Assembly: GCF_019112545.1 (NCBI RefSeq)
Contig: NW_025064943.1
Span: 1 to 64,000, forward strand
Source of the DNA: Guyanagaster necrorhizus
Lineage: Eukaryota; Basidiomycota; Agaricomycetes; Agaricales; Physalacriaceae
Length of the DNA: 64,000 nucleotides
Direction: 5' to 3'
In this document: positions 10,460 through 21,472 of the stretch, piece by piece
Layout of the letters: each line of letters opens with the position of its first letter
How positions within the stretch are numbered: position 1 is the first letter of the stretch
Notes under the pieces: model-generated
What the model was told of the DNA's origin: nothing
The model's input: only the letters and a program-made list of their open reading frames with translations
Databases searched by the model: none
Made by a program: the position numbers and the translations under genes

Positions 10460-11104
10460 TAGAACTATGCACTGATCACATCCATACTAGTAACACACTC
10501 ACATAACACTCCAAGTTCATTAGTGGATTCTAATGTGATAGGAGTAGCAGGAGCTAATATAAGTATATTCTCAACAATTCACAGTATACAAGTGTCAATA
10601 GCATGCATATACCACTAAGATCTCTCTAAGTCTCAAAGTTTTTATATAATAAGAGGAGTGATGGATATTGCTGAGCCTTAAGACAAGAGTATTGTGACAC
10701 AACATACTATTTTGAAAAGCTTCCACAAAGCTCTTAATAAGTTCCAAGTAATGCTCAGACTAAACTCAAAGACTTTAACATCCACAATACATGATTTAAA
10801 GCTTCACACTCTGAGCAGAAACACCTCACAATTACATTTATAAGAGCCATAGGATTTGAACCTATATATTCAAGCTTTAAAACCTATTGTAGATGCACAG
10901 AGTTCAAACCTATGTGATTTAGAGAAATATAAATCATAATAAAACACCATCCACAGATCCAAAGGGTTTGAACCTCTGCCATCTGTAGTGTCTCACATCA
11001 CAAGTACCTCAAAAACTCAAAAGAGTCTCCTCAAGACATGACTCTCCTATTCTCAGAGTGGAGTGCAAGTTAAAACCATTTATTAAATCAGACTAAAGTC
11101 CTAT
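10460..11104 (-). repeat. Family 3 repeat, partial reverse copy
   Basis: Reverse-orientation homology to the 3' part of family 3 (compare 44950-45530): shared blocks include CTCTCTAAGTCTCAAAG (near 10622) and the repeated GGTTTGAACC-like motif. It is truncated and lies directly next to another reverse copy. Confidence 0.65.
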
Positions 11105-12400
11105 TGAAGAGGTTTGCACATGCATGTAGTAGAAAGTAATACTACAAAATACTATTCACTGATCACATCCACACCAATATACACACAACACTCTTAATTC
11201 AGTGGAGGATTATAATGCAATAAGAGTAGTAATAGCAAATATAATTGTCTCTTCAATGATTCACTGTGTGCAAATAGCAATAGCACATATAATAGCCTGA
11301 GATCTCTCTAAGTCTCAAAGCTTTTGTTTATACAAGAGGAGTGACCAGTATTGCCAGGCCTCAAGGCAAAAGTATTGTAGCTCAATACAATAATTTGAAA
11401 CACTCTCCCAAAAGTATGAAAAAGTCTCAAGCACTGCTGAGATCAAATCAAAATATCTATCACATACAATACATGATTTAAAGCTTCACACTCTAAGCAG
11501 AAACCTTTCACAATTCTGTCTACAAGTACCAAAAGGTTCAAACCTTTGTGCACAAGTTTTCTAACTGATCACAGACCCCCAGTATTCAAACCTATGTGAT
11601 CCAGAGACATAAAACACAAAAACCCCATCAACAGGCCCAAAGAATTTGAACCTCTGCCAACCTGCTGAAATAACTAAAAAGTGAGCACTAATCAAGCTGG
11701 AGTCCAAACCTCTGCTACCTGTAGTGCCTTGCATCACAAATACCTCAAAAACTCAAAAGAGTGTCCTTCAGACACTGCTCTCTTATTTTCAGGCTAGAGC
11801 ACAATTCAAAACTTTTTTTCAAGTCAGATCAGAGTCTCTCACAAGCTTTTATGCCTCATGTGATACTCAAATCACTCATAATAATCTCAATATCAGATTT
11901 ACTCTCTTGCCTAAAGTTACAAACTCAAACTCAGAGCTGAAGTGCAAGACCTTCATGCTCAATACACTGCAACTGTGGAGGGTCAGAAACTTGTATACTA
12001 CTTTTACAATGCAGTATTTAAATAGGCTAATACTGTACTTACTAAGAGAAATCTAATATAGTAGTTTCAATGCATTGGAATCTGTTTCAGAGTCTCTTGT
12101 GAGTTATTTTCATGCATATCACCATTTGATATGTATATTCTGATTTGGGTCAGGACTGTGCCCTCAATTTATATGCAATCTGACATCAGTTAGTTCTGTT
12201 AGTGAGTCTAGCCATAGATCTCTTTGCTTTCTTATCTTCTCAAGATTATTCTGCCACCTCCAGTATCTGTTCTAGGCCTCCAGAGTTATCCACTAGGATT
12301 AAATTGAACTTGAAGCATATAAATAGTCATTCCACTTCACAGGAACAAGAGATGCTTAATATGAAACCATGAGGGAAGGGTAATCATTGAGTATAGAATA
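11105..12400 (-). repeat. Family 3 repeat, reverse copy
   Basis: It begins with TGAAGAGGTTTGCACATG, the reverse complement of the family 3 3' terminus (compare 45540-45554), and continues through the homologue of 22030-23130, including GTACTTACTAAG near 12038. Similarity fades near 12400 and the GCATGTCA terminus was not found. Coordinates of the far end are approximate. Confidence 0.65.
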
Positions 12401-12563
12401 TACACCTCTTGCTTTGTTTCTGTGAGTATTCTAGATTATTACTATTTGTATCTTGGATTTTTTTCATCCTGTTCTCATTGATCTATGTTTTGCTATTCTC
12501 AGAGCCTCAGCTTTGTGTGGCTTTCTATATCTTATACTAATGATATGCAAAACAATTTTTTTT

Positions 12564-12690
12564 AAAAAAAATATAGACATAATTTATCATTAATTATTAT
12601 TCAGATACAAGAACTCAAACTTTGAACCCTGGGCTGCTGCAAGAAGATGTGACAATAGTATCCTTTATACTATATCTATCATTGGATGAG
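12564..12690 (-). repeat. tRNA-like Pol III unit 1 (decayed)
   Basis: The minus strand has an A-box-like GATATAGTATAAAGG, then GGGTTCAAAGTTTGAG near the B-box position, then an 8-T run at 12571-12564. It is the weakest of five similarly built units between 12564 and 14145. Confidence 0.4.
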
Positions 12691-12804
12691 AAATCTATTT
12701 TCATATCAGATTATAAGTCTGTGATAGTATCTTGATAGAGAATCTCTATGTAATGAGAAGTGAAGGAGCAGGTACAGTTACTCTCCTCTCACTAGTGCTG
12801 GATA

Positions 12805-12906
12805 CAGTCAACTCTCTCATAATTGATACCCCTTGTAACCCATACTCTCTATAACCCATAGCTCTGAGGGTCCACCGACTGCTATGGATTATAAGAAAGT
12901 TGACTG
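12805..12906. mobile_element. MITE with pogo-type ends
   Basis: A 102-bp element with terminal inverted repeats starting CAGTCAACT (12805) and ending AGTTGACTG (12906), flanked by TA at 12803-12804 and 12907-12908. The inner arms also pair partly (TCTCATAAT against ATTATAAGA). The ends resemble those of the pogo-type element at 41003-54767 (AGTTGACTATC) but are not identical. It is too short to code for a transposase. Confidence 0.78.
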
Positions 12907-13112
12907 TATAAAAAGGTGAGTTTTATTTATATGAAACTATACACCCGTGATTTATTCAGGATCAGACTCTGCTCTACACCTTGAATTTTTTAAGCTAGGC
13001 AAATGAGGATAACACTGCAGAAGAATCTTCCTACTTCTATACATTATACAGTGCTACTACTGTTGTTTGTTGAAAAGTATCCCCATTGTATGAATCCACA
13101 GAGATATGATCT

Positions 13113-13225
13113 AAAAAAAACTGAGAACTAAGGTGATGAAAAGATCTATTGGCATGATATTTCAGATACAGAGAATCAAACCCAGAGTAATTCTGCACAG
13201 AAACTTCTATACTATATCAAGTTGA
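13113..13225 (-). repeat. tRNA-like Pol III unit 2 (decayed)
   Basis: The minus strand reads GATATAGTATAGAAG (A-box-like), an anticodon-arm-like segment, then GGGTTTGATTCTCTGTATC (a B box of the form GGTTCGATTC with its CpG decayed), and an 8-T run at 13120-13113. Confidence 0.5.
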
Positions 13226-13532
13226 ATATATATCAGATGGGCTAAAAGAAGTGTTTGACCTTGAGGTGAAATAATCTGCTACTTTAACCTGTTTGCTGAC
13301 TCTGACCATGTATAGTGATCACCAAAGCACTGTTCATCTTTGAACTTGGCAGTGTGCATGGAATCTGACTTGCCAAGGCAGCTCTTTCTCTGATCTCTGT
13401 TGTATGTCACCACTGATTCTAAGAGTGTTAATATCTTTATAAAGAAAATAGATAATAGTGAGTAAATGAATAAGGTGAAAAGGTTAAGGATAGGCCACCA
13501 TTTTAGAACTAAGAGTAACCTTCTAAACTATT

Positions 13533-13640
13533 AAAAACCACACTCTAATGGGTCAATATTCATATCCAGATGCAGAGAATCAAACCTGACTTAGAAGCCA
13601 GCCACTGCATTACACAGTTTCAGGCTCTGATGAACAGAAA
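13533..13640 (-). repeat. tRNA-like Pol III unit 3, resembles tRNA-Arg(TCT)
   Basis: On the minus strand, TGTGTAATGCAGTGG is followed by GCTGGCTTCTAAGTCAGG, which looks like a tRNA-Arg(TCT) anticodon arm, then GGTTTGATTCTCTGCATC (B box with T arm). A T5 run follows at 13537-13533. The CpG in the B box is decayed, so a working tRNA is unlikely. Confidence 0.5.
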
Positions 13641-13756
13641 TCATTCTCCATGTAATATTGCAAAATATTACTCTCTGTATATCTGGCTTGTTTATGAATG
13701 TCTTTTTAAAAAGAAATTGTACTAATCAGATAATCATACCACATGTATTTCAATTC

Positions 13757-13855
13757 AAAAAGTCAAAATAGAGCACAGCATCATCATGCATTGTGATACA
13801 GAGAATCAAATCTGAGTCTCCAGAACAGGCCATTACACAATATCCAACTTGCACA
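13757..13855 (-). repeat. tRNA-like Pol III unit 4 (decayed)
   Basis: On the minus strand, GGATATTGTGTAATGG precedes TGTTCTGGAGACTCAG and ATTTGATTCTCTGTATC (decayed B box). A T5 run follows at 13761-13757. Confidence 0.45.
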
Positions 13856-14056
13856 GACATGGATTCTGTGCTAGAGAAGAAGGAACATCTATAAGAAGAA
13901 GCAGTATGTCAGTGCTGAGGACTCTCAAACTTTATTTATGCCATATCAATATCTCCTTCAGGATGAGCAGTTCAATGTCAAAAATAAAATCAAGAGGACA
14001 TCCCCTGTACATCTGGCTGGAGACACACAGAAGGATTAGTAATTCTCTCTAGGAAT

Positions 14057-14145
14057 AAAAATGACATCACAAAATGCATGGACAGATGGACTTGAACCAT
14101 GTGCTGACTGTGATATTTCTATTGTGCTATATCCACCTGCATAGT
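14057..14145 (-). repeat. tRNA-like Pol III unit 5 (decayed)
   Basis: On the minus strand, GGATATAGCACAATAG, then CACAGTCAGCACATGG and GGTTCAAGTCCATCTGTC (decayed B box and T arm). A T5 run follows at 14061-14057. Confidence 0.45.
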
Positions 14146-16163
14146 ATAGAAGTCAAGCTAGGATGTAGCATTGGAAGCTGGTGAGGGGTACCAGAAACAG
14201 GACAGAGACTATAGATGACAGTGACAGTCTCCTACAGCCCACATCTTGATTCTTGGTTCTTGATGTTGCCCAATTGAACTTCTCCAGGGACCAGGAGCAC
14301 TGGTCCCTTACTTGTGTTAGGATAGGTTGATATCTCTGTGACTAGCACTATACAATAAAATGCCCTAGTTTGGTATGTGGTGGTGATTTAAGTTGATACT
14401 TAGTTCAAACACATGCTCAAAGTCCCTACATCCATTTTGCATGAAGCCCTAAACTCCCCTCCAATCATTACACATATTTATCGGGGCATGTCTACAGCCT
14501 GTTATCTAGTTGTCAGCACAGAAATACATGCTGTGAATCCCACTAATATCGTGAATATAAAGTATCAATCTTCTGCTATATCTGACAACACATATGATTT
14601 GGCTAGATTCCTAATGTATCCCACATGCACTATTTCGTCTTCGATCGGAACAAGCCGCCTATTGGCTGGGGATGCGACTGGTTGCATTTCTCGGCCAACC
14701 GAATGTTTATTCTACATTCTGCCGATGGTCACAGTTTCTTCACCGTCGAGCTAGAGCACAGAAGGAATCTATAATATCCCTCTGAGGCACCGTCAGGTGC
14801 ATCATGTTCTGCCATGACCTCATGGTCTCCCTTTGTTCGGGGAAATTCCACGTCTGGGAGCTCATGAATAGGTCGCTTCTTGAGTTCACGGTGGAGTTTG
14901 CCTCTTATCGAACGGTGCAAAGGAATGTTGGTTGGAGGTCCACCTTTCCGTGGAATATCCCGGATTTCAGTACCACGAAGGACAAGGAGTGGTCCATATT
15001 CACCTTAGTAGCAGGATGGAAATCTTGGTATACCACGCGAAACATTCTACCATCTCACGAGATGGGGGTGGAGAGATTTTTCGGCAGGTGCTGGGCGGGT
15101 CTCTGAGCTGGAACAGTGGAGAGATCATGAGATGATCGAAAACAGGAAGTCGAGCTTGCTTACTGCGCGTATCGAGGAGTATGGGACCGGTACAAAGGGC
15201 CTGGGCTCTGATTCGCCACTCTTGGAAGGACTGTCTAGTTCAGTATCCACTAGGAATTCGTAGAGGGACATTGCGATACTTCGATCATCCGTGGGGGGAC
15301 ACACCTGGGTAAACAGCATACAAGTACGGCTGAGCCCAATCATGTCCGAAGTTGCAGCGGGATAGCAGTAGGCTTGCTATGAATCGAACGCGTCCATTTT
15401 GGGGCGTTCTGTGATAGACCAAATATGAAGGAAATGACGAGCGTACGTGTATGATTTTGGATAAAAATCATCTTTATCTTTGCCCTTGTGTCTTGGGTTC
15501 CGACACGGTCGTTAGCCGAATTCCGTCGCTGCTCTCTCGAATTTGGTCTCTATGTGACGTAGGCGAGGTACAGGCTGCGTGAGCTAGAGATACAGATGGT
15601 TGAAATAGGTACTGCGGATCTAAAGTTAGTCCATATCAAAGAAAATTTGTCGCGACATACCTCGTATACCGAGATATTAACAAGTAGAACAGTATGCATC
15701 TCGGTAGGAAATGTTGTTCTTATCTTGGGGCCGACCCTAAAGGATTCACAAAGAACAGCAGCGCGTGAATGATAATGTACATGGAGTGAACGGTCAAAAC
15801 ACTGGATTGAAGTGAACAAGTCAAACTACAAGAATGTTTAGTCGGAGAAGAATACTCACATTGAACTATCAATAATGCCAGGAAAGTTCTGTGTGGATTC
15901 AAAGCCTTTGCGCTATGTTCGCCCTCCGACTTTTATGTGGAGCATTGCTTGTGTTCTTTGAATTGTCTGAACCGAACTTGGACCTGAAAATAACATTCAC
16001 TGATGCGACGGTGCTTGAGGCTCGGCGCCACAGAACACTCTCAAAGTGTTGATCTCCCACAAACAATTGAGGATGTATTACCCGAGAAATGACATGACTA
16101 TCGGAACCGCAGAAGCACGCTGCAGAGAAAGATACGCAGCTTGAAACACAGTCCTTATGCTCC
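14146..16163. other. Left part of gene island, coding unresolved
   Basis: CpG reappears from about 14480. Open frames exist on both strands (plus 14804-15106; minus 14729-15000, 15125-15343 and 15550-15902) with several GT...AG possibilities, so one or more spliced genes are plausible. I could not build a consistent model or recognise a domain. The minus-strand frame of 15125-15343 and that of 14729-14920 are in the same phase. Confidence 0.4.
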
Positions 16164-17036
16164 TTAACTGACAGAATCTAGCATCAACCTCTTCCACTCC
16201 AATATCAGGGCTGAAATCAAAATATCGTCGAACTGGTCCTGTCCCTCTGGAGTCACCTCCAACTGAGCCAGGTCCCGGCCTTGACATGGCGTGAACTTGG
16301 CGTACAGAACTTTTCTTGAGGGACGAGATGAGGATGAGGATGTACACTACGAATGAAGTATGACCGATTGAACAGGTGGGTGGAAATGTGCTTACGATTT
16401 TGGTGTTTTCGGAGAGGTCCCATTCGAGATTCTGTGAATGATGTACATGAGAAAAGATGTATCTCTCAGAGAGGTGATATAACACATACTCTGAAACTCA
16501 GAGTCCACTCTTGGTAATTATTATAGAATAACTATAGGCTGGTCTGTGAGCTCAATGGCAGATGGAAAGATGCTGGTACCAACCTGACGATCTTTCCAGC
16601 CAATATTCCTCCCGAAATGCGCCGATTTGGGCGTTTTTATGGAATCCTTGATAAGATGCTGCGTACCTCGAATGTAGACTGACTGGGGCAGCGTCGAGTC
16701 GCCCATCCTATCAAATGCGTTCATCATAAAACACAAGAATAGAAGAGACTCACTCAAAGTCCGCTACTAGCTCACCGATCTCGGATCCGCCGCGCCTGAT
16801 GGCTGCGAAGGCAATTTTCAGATTTTCATCAATCAACAGGACGAACACTTACTGGTAATATACGAGCTAGGTGTAAAGCAATTAGAGCCAGCTGAGATAT
16901 GGTACCGAGGACGTGACTCTGGAGGGACGAGGATCATCGTAGTGGGAGAGAGTGGACGGAACGCATATGTGACGCGTTCGGTAAACCTTGATACTGTACC
17001 GTAACTGTGGCCCCTCAGTTTTCCAAGGGAAAGCAT
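16164..17036 (-). CDS. Small DUF6593-like protein, five exons
   Basis: Exons on the minus strand: 17036-16853, 16802-16754, 16707-16584, 16431-16396 and 16346-16164. Introns are 50, 46, 152 and 49 bp, all GT-AG. The joined length is 576 nt, giving 191 residues. In order the protein has VTYAFRPLSPTTMIL, RPRYHISAGSNCFTPSSYIT, TIRRGGSEIGELVADFE, SVYIRGTQHLI, LEWDLSENTKI and KVLYAKFTPC, and ends near DDILISALILEWKRL. This matches the pattern I associate with DUF6593, a beta-rich domain of unknown function common and often expanded in Agaricomycetes. There is no signal peptide or membrane segment. The first ATG in the frame is used; an upstream non-coding exon is possible. The 152-bp intron is longer than the others. 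It is transcribed divergently from the G-alpha gene 1.8 kb away. The family name comes from memory; the exon structure is seen directly. Confidence 0.72.
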
Positions 17037-18806
17037 GGGATCATGGAAGTCCGTACAAAGAAGGTTCCTTAGAAGGAATCATGTTCTCAGTAGAGAGGGT
17101 AATGAGTTGGACGTCTCCGGCAGATGTAGTAACCAAGTTCTGTGCATGGCTACAACGGCATCTCAGTACTCGGCATATTGGGTCATGACGAGCTGCCTAC
17201 TTGGACAAGGTAGTTGGATATTGAAGAGCTGCAGCTGATGTACGGGGCTCTAAATTTGAACTGGAAGGATGTGTCCTCGGGATTGGTGCCAAGTGACAGC
17301 TCTGAGACTTCATAGCTGGATGAACAGACGCTTTAGGAACGTCGCGGTCGTAGATGAGAGTCAATAAAAACCTCGGAGGTAAAGAAAGCGTGTCGCTCCG
17401 ACGAAGGGAAGTCATATGTTCCCGGTCGCGGAGAAGAAAGGAATAACGAGAGGAAGCGAATGGTGTGCCTGTGCTGGGCCATCAATTGCTGATTCTGATG
17501 ATATGATGGTTACTTTGCTAATATTCTCGATCGAGAACATTGTTCCTAAGTTAGATCAGAACCCTGCAGCATTGGAGTCAGTTAGAAAAGGAACGCTGAC
17601 AGACAAATCCTCCCAGAGTAGTAAATATGGGGTTTGAATATTTGCACGCGGAATGTATTTCGTGGATCGTATCAAATGCGACTTTCTTTCTGCATTTCTG
17701 AAGACGTGTACAGTGACGATGGATGGAAAATGAAATTTTGGAACGTTAAACCGTGGTCCGGTACCGTAAGTGACTTCACGTGGTGGACTTAGCCACGTGT
17801 CACACACGCACGTTGAACGCCCATCATGCGCCTGTAATCATCTTAGGCTGTCCTAGGGTTGTACCGCCGGAAAGCCTTGAGGCTGGCAACTTCTCAGCCT
17901 CAAAAGTCGTATCAAGATTTAGAAGCGATCCATCGTGGAATCAAGCCGTCTTCGATCCCTTTTTGTCTTCCTCTACCGTCAATTTGGGAGTTTAAAAGAG
18001 GACTAGGTTACGTCTTTCTCGGAAATGTGCACGATGGTAATTACTTGGGGGCATACGTTTTCGCTTTGTTTTGCACTCAACCGGCTGTTCTCAGAGTTAT
18101 GTTAAAAATATTTATGATATTGCACCCATAGACGCTGTTCGTCTCGCAAAACGGCTTAGCATCAATTCCTGAATATAATTTGGCATGGTATTGGTAACCC
18201 CCCGCCCCCGCGACTAGGATCTTATCGGACCAGGGCCGCTAACCCGTATGTCCTCTGAAACTTTATTCATATGGCTCTGACATTGTCCCAAAGAGTAAAT
18301 GAGCCAATATAGACAGAGCCCGAGCATCTGTAATGATGACGGCGAATCCTCGTCAAAAGTAAAATGAAGACATGTTGTCAAGGGTGCCGTTAAGCCATCA
18401 CGGGATATCATGGAGATTCGGCCGGACCTCGAGGCAACCAGAATGTTTCAACCTCCACCAAACGTCCACCATCTCTTCCACCAAGTGATGGTGGTGTATC
18501 ATACCTAAAAGCGATATCAACTTAGCGTTCTTACGAGGTAACTCCAGCCTCTTCAGTCTTGGCGCCGGAATTGCGGTCTTGGCGGCGGTTACGTATGAAC
18601 CCTTCCAAATTTCAGTGAATACATTTTCAAATGCGCTTTCCGATATTTAGGGCCTGTAAATATGCAATGAAGCTCGGAAAATGCCTTCATACGGGAATTC
18701 CCCTACGCGTGGGGAGACTGCCCGCAGGGTCGAGTTATCCCATTTGGTATTCAGTCCCAATCCGTATGGCCTTTCGATCACCGAAATTACTTTTCCTGCT
18801 ACCCCC
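17037..18806. other. Intergenic part of gene island
   Basis: CpG-containing sequence between two divergent genes. Short open frames (minus 17197-17415 and 17556-17807; plus 17780-18131) have no recognised domain. It presumably contains both promoters. An in-frame ATG at 18681 could give an N-terminal extension of the G-alpha gene. Confidence 0.45.
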
Positions 18807-20956
18807 ATGTCAAAGAGAGGCAAGGCGAATACGGAGGTTTTTTTCGATGCATTGGATAATCCATTTTATGGACCGACGAATCCTCCTGGGCCTCCGGATG
18901 AGACTGAAGAGCAGAGGACCAAGCGCGAGAAGGAATCCCAAGATGCTCAAAAGGTCTCGCGCCAGATCGACGAGCATCTGCTGGAGACGAAGAAGGCAAT
19001 GGAGAAAAAGAAAAGGGCGGTAAAGATGTTGCTGTTGGGTGAGTCTTGTAGTCATGTCATTGTCACGAGATCCATCTCATATCGTTCTTGTAAAGGTCAA
19101 GCCGAGTCCGGAAAAGTTGGTTATCCGCTGTTTCTTTATGTTGGATTTCGTCTTACTCTTGGTCTTCTGATAAGAGCACATTACTGAAGAGTACATGCGT
19201 ATTTATATCTACTTCTGCTAATCATTTTTCAGACTTTCAGCTTGCGTTTACTCCCATTCAATTCAGAAAGGAGCAGGGAATATGGAAGAGAATAGTTCAG
19301 CTGAATCTCATAAAGTACGTATAGGATTTCTTTACTCTTGATTCATTCTCACCTCTTATAGCTCTATAAAAATAATCCTTGATGCTCTACAAAGCGAATG
19401 GATCCCCGATAGCACACTTCCAACGTCCCTTGGCAAAAAGCACCGACTTCTACATTTGCGACTGTCACCTTTGTTCGCATATGAGACTGCTTTCAATGAG
19501 ATACTCTCCCTGAATCCCGAAGCACGAGATGTCTGTGTACGAGCCGGGAGCGGGTGGAAATCCACGCTAAGTGGGGACCCTCCGCGAAGCTCATTGGACT
19601 GTCCTCGAGGCCGAGACCTGCTCGTCAAGAACGACCCTACACAAGTGCTGGAAGCATCTGTGGACGATATACTCTCTCTGTGGAACGATCCTGCAGTACA
19701 AGACGTCTTACACTCATCTGGGATCCGCCTCCAGGATTCTTCAGGATTGTCAGTCCAAGTGATATCGTATGGAGCCGAAAAGACCTGATTTCGGTAGCTT
19801 TCTAGATGATGTATCGAGGGTTACGAGGAGGGATTACATGCCAACGGAATGTGAGTGCGTGGGTTTTTCCCATGAAGGCTTCCTTGACTGTGTTTTCAGC
19901 GGATATCGTACGGGCAAGAGTCAGAACTATCGGTGTTGAAGAGCACCATTTCGTCACTGAATCAGGTAGGCGCGGGTCCGACATTCAGCGTATGCAAACA
20001 GGTATGACCTGCAGGACGCTCGTTAGGCACGCAGAAAGGATCCGAGTTCTTCATTGCAGATGTCGGCGGGAGTCGGTCATCGGTGAGCAATTTTGCATTT
20101 CCGCCTGTGAAAAATAAATGGAATCTTCTAGCGTCCATCATGGATACCCTACTTTGATGACGGTACGTAGCCCTGTCTCCGCATTTTCCGGGCTCCACAC
20201 ATTCGGTCATAGTGGATGCTATTCTGTTTCTGGCGCCGCTGGCTTTTAATTTGTCTTTGGAGGAGGATCCTCGGGTTAATCGCCTAGTACGTGCGGCCGA
20301 TACTGGTACTTTTTGGCATCTCATGGCAATGACAGGAAGATAGCCTACAACTATGGCGGGCGATATGTGAGAACAAGCTTTTAGCAAATTGTACATTGAT
20401 CCTATTCCTTAATAAGGTGGGTCCACCATCAATGTCGGCAAGTCTATCACTGATACATGTTTTAAAGAAAGATATTCTTGCGAAGACATTAGCGTCGGGA
20501 GTTTCGGTTAAACAATACGTAACAAGTTACAACGACCCGAATGACGTTCGTCACGTAACCAAGTGTGAGTTACGCAAGTCCTGAATCTCAGCCTTCGTCA
20601 TACTAAGGCATGATGATGTGTCAGACTTCAAAGACAGGTTTAGGAATTATCACGTATGTTCAATTTCTCCGCCAAGTAATTGAGATCATTTTGATGGATG
20701 TCTCTTATTAGAGAAAGTTATCTTTGCATCCTCGGTCTTTCATATCCTATGAAACATCTGCTATTGTGCGTGTTCCCTTTTTGCTAGTGCGATAATCTGC
20801 GAAGCCGAACAATTACAGGACACGCGCGCGACTCAGGCTGTTGTACTAGCAGGTTCGTTCATTGCCCATTTTCCTCAGTTCACTTTACTGAGCGTCCGCT
20901 TTCAAGTCCATGATAGCATCATCAGAAGAAACCTCGCGAAAAGCGAATTGATATAA
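18807..20956 (+). CDS. Heterotrimeric G-protein alpha subunit, 16 exons
   Basis: Exons: 18807-19038, 19096-19115, 19175-19190, 19233-19314, 19362-19748, 19798-19850, 19900-19965, 20027-20082, 20132-20162, 20213-20286, 20336-20416, 20468-20564, 20625-20653, 20712-20765, 20819-20852 and 20907-20956. The 15 introns are 42-61 bp and GT-AG; the sum is 1362 nt (453 residues), in phase throughout. Motifs: charged N-terminal helix; P-loop GQAESGKST, spread over four exons; switch I RARVRTIG, with the arginine finger and the Mg-binding threonine; DVGGSRS in place of DVGGQR; NKKD (near LILFLNKKDIL); TSA near the end; C-terminus AKSELI. The residue normally Gln for GTP hydrolysis is Ser, so intrinsic GTPase activity is probably weak. 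A large helical-domain insert fits the expanded basidiomycete G-alpha class. The N-terminus lacks a myristoylation glycine. An alternative start at 18681 would add 42 residues. Confidence 0.9.
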
Positions 20957-21472
20957 TACGATCCATCATATACCATACCAGGCATTGAATATCAGATTTT
21001 CCATTCATTATATATCAGGCCCAAATTGGCCGTCGCATTTCGGGATCCCTGGGACTTCCCCTCATTGATGGTGACTACAATGGTTTATAACTTCTGTATG
21101 CTTTCTGAGAAACAGTGTAGGAAGTATATCGCGGTTCGTTCGCTTTGATGACCTTCCAGAAATTTGTTGCATCAGTGGGACCGATTCCTTATAAGCTAGA
21201 ACACAGAACTCATGACCTCGCTTGTCTCTCTACCAGTTTAGGATAAACTGCTTATGGCTTTCCAGTAGGCATGCTCCTTTTCATAGAACATGTATTCACC
21301 ACTATTAATTGACAAGAGACCAAAAATTGACAGTGACATTGTCTCTTATCCCTGCCAAGCTTGGGGTTCAGTGGCAGTGAACAAGATTTTCCACAGTATA
21401 TTTACTGAGAGGCCTCCCAAGGTTGTTCACAATCAGCTGAATGTCACAATAATTGGGCCAGGTTCACCATTG
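20957..21472. other. 3' flank of the G-alpha gene, edge of the gene island
   Basis: CpG is present to about 21220, then disappears. No RNA or protein gene is seen. A 61-codon plus-strand frame (21290-21475) lies in the CpG-free part and has no recognised family. Confidence 0.45.

Noticed and set aside
13533..13640. Functional tRNA-Arg(TCT) gene
   Set aside because: The B box has lost its CpG, the stems pair imperfectly and the setting is a decayed repeat cluster.
14804..15135. Plus-strand ORFs as a WD40 protein gene
   Set aside because: Only one weak WD-like match, no flanking repeats and no consistent splice model.
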